DNA of 26,384 nucleotides from an uncultured Oscillospiraceae bacterium. GTDB taxonomy: Bacteria > Bacillota > Clostridia > Oscillospirales > Oscillospiraceae. The DNA is taken from positions 1-26,384 of the forward strand of contig CAKTSA010000023.1 in NCBI GenBank assembly GCA_934597585.1. The letters are read 5' to 3'. Under the pieces are notes generated by a model. That model did no database searches, had not been told where the DNA came from, and saw nothing but the letters and a program-made list of their open reading frames with translations. Every line of letters begins with the position of its first letter. Position 1 is the first letter of the stretch. The position numbers and the translations under genes are program-made. Below are positions 22,761-26,384 of the stretch, in pieces.

Positions 22761-24335
22761 TTAACTTATAAAATCAGGAAATTTCCAATTTATTTGAATT
22801 TTTTGCCTGTGGAAAACTAGAATTTCACAAACTAATTCTCGCATAAGAGCAGGGTCTAAAGCGCTTATTTCATGGTACGAAGAGAGGGCGGAGGTTTGCC
22901 GTTCTTCCTTTTTGGCGGTCTCCTCCTCCGCAGAGAGCAGTTCCCAATCGCTTTCCAACTGGGCGAGCTGCCGCTTCTTTTCGTTCTGCACACGGAGAAT
23001 GCTTTCCCGTTTTTCTGTAAAGGACTCTTTTGATAGTCGGCCGCCGACATGCTCCTCGTAGAGAGACATGAGCGCCTCCTGTTTGCGGCGGATCTCGGCC
23101 TGTACTCTCTGCATCCTTGCGTTGATGGCGCGGCGCTTGGAGGCGTGACTCTCAAATTGACGATGATAGGTCTCAAGACGGGCGTCCCGCAGTTGACATT
23201 GCATGTTGATCGCACGGATCAGAATAGCTTGCAAGTCGGCGTCGGAGATACAGACTTCGGCACAGCCGCTTTCCGGTACATAACGTGCCGACGCACAGCG
23301 CCAGTTCTTGTTGGAGGCCTTGCCCTTCACCAGATGGTTTCCGCAGCAGCCGCAAACGAGATAGGGCTTAAGCAGGCTGGGCGTGTTTCCTGTCGGCGTT
23401 TTCGGTGCCGTTTTCTGTACGGTGCTGCGGGCGAGAAAATATAGCTCCCGTGACACGATGGGCTCGTGAGTATGGGGGATGATGGGGCGCTCCGTTTCGG
23501 GGAGCAGCTTCGTGCGGTTGCTGCCGACCTTGACCACATGAGACTTGAACGCCTCCGTATCGCCGGTGTAGATGCGGTTCTGAAGAATATTCCGGACGGA
23601 TTCATATGTCCAGAATTTCCGCACCTTATAGCGGCCCCGGACTTTTGCCAGATAGGCGGAGGGCGTTTCGATACCGGACGCATTCAGCTGCTGCGCGATC
23701 TGTGTGATGCTGATGCCCTGCGAGGCCCACTGAAATATCTGTCTGACGATATCGGCGGCAGGCGGGTCAACTACGATAGTGTTCTTCTGCTCACCTTTTT
23801 GATAGCCGTAAGGTACAGCGCCAAAGGCATATTCGCCATTCAGCTTTTTGCGGTCTGTTACGCTTTTAATCTTGCGGGACAGGTCGCGGCTGTATAGCTG
23901 ATTCAGCAGATTGGTGATGCCCAGCTCCAAACCGCCGGTGGATTCACGATAGTCGGCGCTGTCGAAGTGGTCGTTGATGGAGATAAAACGGACGCCATAC
24001 GCCGGAAACACAAACTCCAGATAGTGGCCGCCCTCCAGAAAGTTTCTGGAAAAACGGGAGAGGTCACGCACAATGACAGTCTTGACACTCCCAGACTTTA
24101 CCAGCGACAGCAGCCGCTGCATACCAGGACGGTTCATATTGGTGCCGGTGTAGCCATCGTCTACGATCTCCTCAACGGTTCCCTCCAGATCAGGACGGGA
24201 CGCGAGGAAGTTCCGCACGCAGAGACGCTGTGCGGAGATACTGAAGCTCTCTGCGGCATTTCCGCGTGCGACGTCGCCATCCTCTGAAGAAAGGCGGTAG
24301 TAGCAGATCATGAGATCGGAAGTTGTTTTATCCAC
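22761..24335 (-). CDS. large serine recombinase 1 (nearest to attachment site)
   Basis: This 524-residue site-specific recombinase would cut and rejoin att sites through a serine linkage. The resolvase domain (about 8-150) has ICYYRLSSEDGD with catalytic Ser16, VDDGYTGTNMNRPGM, and VIVRDLSRFSRNFLEGG with the active-site arginines. The recombinase domain follows (GYQKGEQ... NRIYTGDTEAFKSHVVKVG). A zinc ribbon (CGCCGNHLVKG with later Cys) and a long coiled coil (about 375-465) come next. The start is GTG 24335, eight bases inside the previous gene's end, with AGAGGAGG upstream. The longer open frame to 24458 is just overlap. Overlap implies cotranslation with recombinase 2. Confidence 0.93.
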   Translation of the reverse strand: MDKTTSDLMICYYRLSSEDGDVARGNAAESFSISAQRLCVRNFLASRPDLEGTVEEIVDDGYTGTNMNRPGMQRLLSLVKSGSVKTVIVRDLSRFSRNFLEGGHYLEFVFPAYGVRFISINDHFDSADYRESTGGLELGITNLLNQLYSRDLSRKIKSVTDRKKLNGEYAFGAVPYGYQKGEQKNTIVVDPPAADIVRQIFQWASQGISITQIAQQLNASGIETPSAYLAKVRGRYKVRKFWTYESVRNILQNRIYTGDTEAFKSHVVKVGSNRTKLLPETERPIIPHTHEPIVSRELYFLARSTVQKTAPKTPTGNTPSLLKPYLVCGCCGNHLVKGKASNKNWRCASARYVPESGCAEVCISDADLQAILIRAINMQCQLRDARLETYHRQFESHASKRRAINARMQRVQAEIRRKQEALMSLYEEHVGGRLSKESFTEKRESILRVQNEKKRQLAQLESDWELLSAEEETAKKEERQTSALSSYHEISALDPALMRELVCEILVFHRQKIQINWKFPDFIS

Positions 24336-26034
24336 AGCAAGCAGCCTCCTCTGTCTGTGTATGATAGGGGCGTAGTGCGGCGAAGGGGTCGGCATAGTTG
24401 AGTTGGATCGTGATGCTGCGATCCTCATGAATGGAGATACGCTCAACAAGCGTATCAAGAAGCTCCCTTGTTATGGCTGGGAGCCGCTGATATTCCTGCA
24501 TAGCGCATACCCACGCCTGCGCGGTGGATAAGCCCTTCTGCATCTGCTCGACCCGCTTCTTTTGTGCGGCTTCCGCCGCGAGAATGCGGTCGAGCTCTGT
24601 CCGATATTTTTCCTTTGCATAGAGAAATTCCTCGCGGCCAATCAGGCCGGTGGACAGGTCGTGAATCAGCATATCCAGCTTCCGGTCAAGGCCCTGCCGC
24701 TGGAGCCGCAGGCTTGTGGCGGTATTTTGCTTTTTCTGCTTTGCCTGTGTCAGTTCGGCGGAATGGTCGATCTCATGGATCAGCCGCTCTACATCAACCG
24801 CCAATGTCAACTGTTGGTCTAAGACATCGGTGACAGCGGCAAGCAGTCGTTCATGGCGGATGTAGTGGCTGGCACAGACGGTGTGCGCGGAGTAGCGATA
24901 GCGATTACAGTCATAGAACAGTCGGCTGGGGGAGTGTGCTCCGTGCCGGGCGCAGCCTTTGCCAGCCCCCATGGGACTGCCGCACTCCGCACAGAACAGC
25001 TTACCGCAGAAAAGATCGGCCTGCACATCGCCAATATCAGCACATGCGCGATAGGCGGCGCGGGACGCAAGAACCTCGTGGTTGACCTGCTGCACCGCGT
25101 CAAACAGCTCCTTGCTGATGATCGGCGGATGTGCATTGGGGATGACCATCCATTGTTCGGTGGGCTGGCGTTTCTTTTTCTCATTCAAATGGTTTCGGGA
25201 TACTTTCCCATAGGTGCGGTTGCCGATATAGACATCGCTGCCGACGATCTTGCGGATAGTCGCCCTGCTCCACAGTGCGTTCCGGTACGCTGCGGAGCTG
25301 TTCATTCCGCGCAGATAACGCAGTTGGGCGGGGGACGGGATATGTTCCTGATTCAGCTGCTTTGCGATAGCGTTGAAGCTGACGCCCTCGGAACGCAGGG
25401 CAAAGATACGTCGGACGACCGGAGCGGCTTCCTCATCGATATCATAGGACGCGGCAGCGGCGTTCCGGAGATAACCGTAAGGGACGCTGCTGGATGAAGG
25501 CAGGTATGTGCCGCTGCGCATCTGCGCGTGGATGCTGCTGCGGATCTTGCGGGAGATATCCTTGGCGTAGTTCTCGTTCATGACCATTTTCAGCGGCATG
25601 GTGAGGGATGCGGCGGCGCCTGCATCCTGCACGAGACTGTCATAGTTGTCATTGACGCTGATGAGGCGTACATTCATGGCGGGGAAAATCTGCTCCACCA
25701 GTTCACTGGTCTCGACGAAGTGGCGTCCCAAGCGTGAGATGTCCTTGATGATGATGCAGTTGATCTTGCCGCTCCGTACATCCGCCATCAACTGATGGAA
25801 CGCCGGACGGTTGTAGTTCATGCCGGTATAACCGTTGTCAGCGTACCGCTCGACAATTTGGATATCGGGATACTCCGAAAGAAACGCATCAGCGATTTTA
25901 GCTTGGTTGCCGATGGAATTGCTCTCGGTGTCGTCACCGTCCTCTACGGATAACCGGCCATACTGCCCGGCAAGATAGTGAACTGACGTCTCAGACACAG
26001 GTGGGGCAGACAGATATTTGCTTTTTCGTGCCAT
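24328..26034 (-). CDS. large serine recombinase 2
   Basis: This 568-residue large serine recombinase has the same architecture. Its resolvase domain has AGQYGRLSVEDGDD (Ser29 catalytic), ADNGYTGMNYNRPAF and IIKDISRLGRHFVE. The recombinase domain includes SSVPYGYLRN and IVGSDVYIGNRTYGK. The zinc ribbon is LFCAECGSPMGAGKGC with CNRYRY...C, and a coiled-coil region spans about 410-500. ATG 26034 was chosen because AGGAGG precedes it at ten bases. GTG 26043 lies too close to that site. It begins two bases after the stop of recombinase 3. Sequence differs clearly from recombinase 1 throughout, so it is not a recent duplication. Confidence 0.93.
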   Translation of the reverse strand: MARKSKYLSAPPVSETSVHYLAGQYGRLSVEDGDDTESNSIGNQAKIADAFLSEYPDIQIVERYADNGYTGMNYNRPAFHQLMADVRSGKINCIIIKDISRLGRHFVETSELVEQIFPAMNVRLISVNDNYDSLVQDAGAAASLTMPLKMVMNENYAKDISRKIRSSIHAQMRSGTYLPSSSSVPYGYLRNAAAASYDIDEEAAPVVRRIFALRSEGVSFNAIAKQLNQEHIPSPAQLRYLRGMNSSAAYRNALWSRATIRKIVGSDVYIGNRTYGKVSRNHLNEKKKRQPTEQWMVIPNAHPPIISKELFDAVQQVNHEVLASRAAYRACADIGDVQADLFCGKLFCAECGSPMGAGKGCARHGAHSPSRLFYDCNRYRYSAHTVCASHYIRHERLLAAVTDVLDQQLTLAVDVERLIHEIDHSAELTQAKQKKQNTATSLRLQRQGLDRKLDMLIHDLSTGLIGREEFLYAKEKYRTELDRILAAEAAQKKRVEQMQKGLSTAQAWVCAMQEYQRLPAITRELLDTLVERISIHEDRSITIQLNYADPFAALRPYHTQTEEAACCG

Positions 26035-26036
26035 GA

Positions 26037-26384
26037 TTACCACACCTCCTTTGTAGCTGTTGCGATCATCTGCTGATAAGACGCCAGCTCATCGGCGTAG
26101 TTAAACTGTATCGTGATCTGCTTACCCTCGGATACCGTGATCCTGCGGATCAACCCGGCTACCATTTCACGGGTGAGCTTGTCAATTTTCCTGAATTTGG
26201 TATATTCGGCGACCCAGTTCCGGGTGTCTGCCGCACCTTCCTCCAAGGCTTGCCGCCGTTCGTGCAGGCTGGCAAGGGCCGCCTGCAATGCGTCGATCCG
26301 CTGCGTATAGCGCTGCCGCATCATGTCATACTCCGTGCGGGAGATCAGATCATCGTGGAAAGCCTCCAGCAAGCGCATGCGGTA
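26037..26384 (-). CDS. large serine recombinase 3, C-terminal end only (cut by window)
   Basis: Only the last ~115 residues are seen; the frame stays open to the window edge (YRMRLLEAFHDDL). The part shows the coiled-coil tail typical of large serine recombinases (LISRTEYDMMRQRYTQRIDALQ) and the C-terminal signature KLTREMVAGLIRRITVSEGKQITIQFNYADEL, given here in part as LIRRITVSEGKQ and FNYADEL. The same ending (IQLNYADPF) occurs in recombinase 2. Its stop at 26037 lies two bases before the start of recombinase 2, so the three form one transcription unit. Confidence 0.85.
   Translation of the reverse strand, partial: YRMRLLEAFHDDLISRTEYDMMRQRYTQRIDALQAALASLHERRQALEEGAADTRNWVAEYTKFRKIDKLTREMVAGLIRRITVSEGKQITIQFNYADELASYQQMIATATKEVW

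Larger units (their letters stand above)
22704..26384 (-). mobile_element. end of an integrative element carrying a triplet of large serine recombinases
   Basis: From the spoIVB break to the window edge the only genes are three tandem, tightly spaced large serine recombinases. Base composition is lower in GC than the flank. Triplets of this kind have been described at the ends of some streptococcal and clostridial integrative conjugative elements. The cargo and other end are outside the window, so the element type (ICE, prophage, other) cannot be stated. Confidence 0.8.

Noticed and set aside
24336..24458. N-terminal extension of recombinase 1
   Set aside because: The extension lies wholly inside recombinase 2, while GTG 24335 has a good ribosome site and gives the usual distance to the catalytic serine.
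1..26384. tRNA or rRNA genes
   Set aside because: I looked in the spacers for cloverleaf-like stretches and rRNA-like blocks and saw none. The structured spacers are explained by hairpin repeats and terminators.

Overview
The window is a chromosomal piece of a GC-rich, spore-forming Clostridia. The most likely home is an Oscillospiraceae-type gut bacterium (Flavonifractor/Oscillibacter/Lawsonibacter neighbourhood). The reasons are the rpoA-rplQ order, the ctsR-mcsA-clpC stress operon, RNase Y, a SpoVAF-type germination protein behind a SigG-like promoter, the C-terminus of SpoIVB, and a high-GC third-position bias. The exact genus cannot be fixed from the sequence alone.

Layout. (1) 1-1303: the end of the ribosomal/RNA polymerase operon (rpoA, rplQ), closed by a bidirectional terminator. 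(2) 1391-5021, minus strand: ctsR-mcsA-clpC, with a consensus promoter flanked by two CtsR-type operators. The usual mcsB is absent. (3) 5182-9768: two membrane proteins of unknown function and an rRNA methyltransferase, with two intergenic spacers of 481 and 599 bp. These spacers hold two copies, in opposite orientation, of a structured dispersed repeat. (4) 9872-17362, plus strand: an amidase-SH3 protein, RNase Y (own promoter), a lipoprotein with a putative amidase domain, a YmdB-type phosphodiesterase, a YbaK-type deacylase, an SbcD-like phosphoesterase and an L-asparaginase. Further structured intergenic DNA lies between some of these. (5) 17524-22569: spoVAF with a SigG-like promoter, then a minus-strand series of DegV, an XRE-type membrane regulator, a MATE exporter and a tiny cysteine-rich protein. 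(6) 22584-26384: the 3' end of spoIVB, abruptly joined to AT-rich DNA and three tandem large serine recombinases, the last running off the window.

The main discovery candidate is region 6. Only the last ~39 codons of spoIVB remain, and they begin exactly at the codon of the predicted catalytic serine (SGSPI motif). The upstream sequence is foreign, with a stop codon in frame. The three recombinases sit immediately beside this junction, so this looks like one end of an integrative element that uses the catalytic-serine codon of a sporulation checkpoint protease as its attachment site. Precise excision would rebuild spoIVB, which recalls the skin-type elements of sigK. However, SpoIVB acts in the forespore, whose genome is inherited, so a simple mother-cell deletion logic does not fit. 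The other end lies outside the window, so it remains open whether this is a regulated sporulation switch or simply an ICE/prophage that disables sporulation while integrated.

The second candidate is the repeat pair around the 6149-7939 gene. Its copies are nearly superimposable after reverse complementing, carry terminal hairpins, and show paired (compensatory) substitutions in stems.
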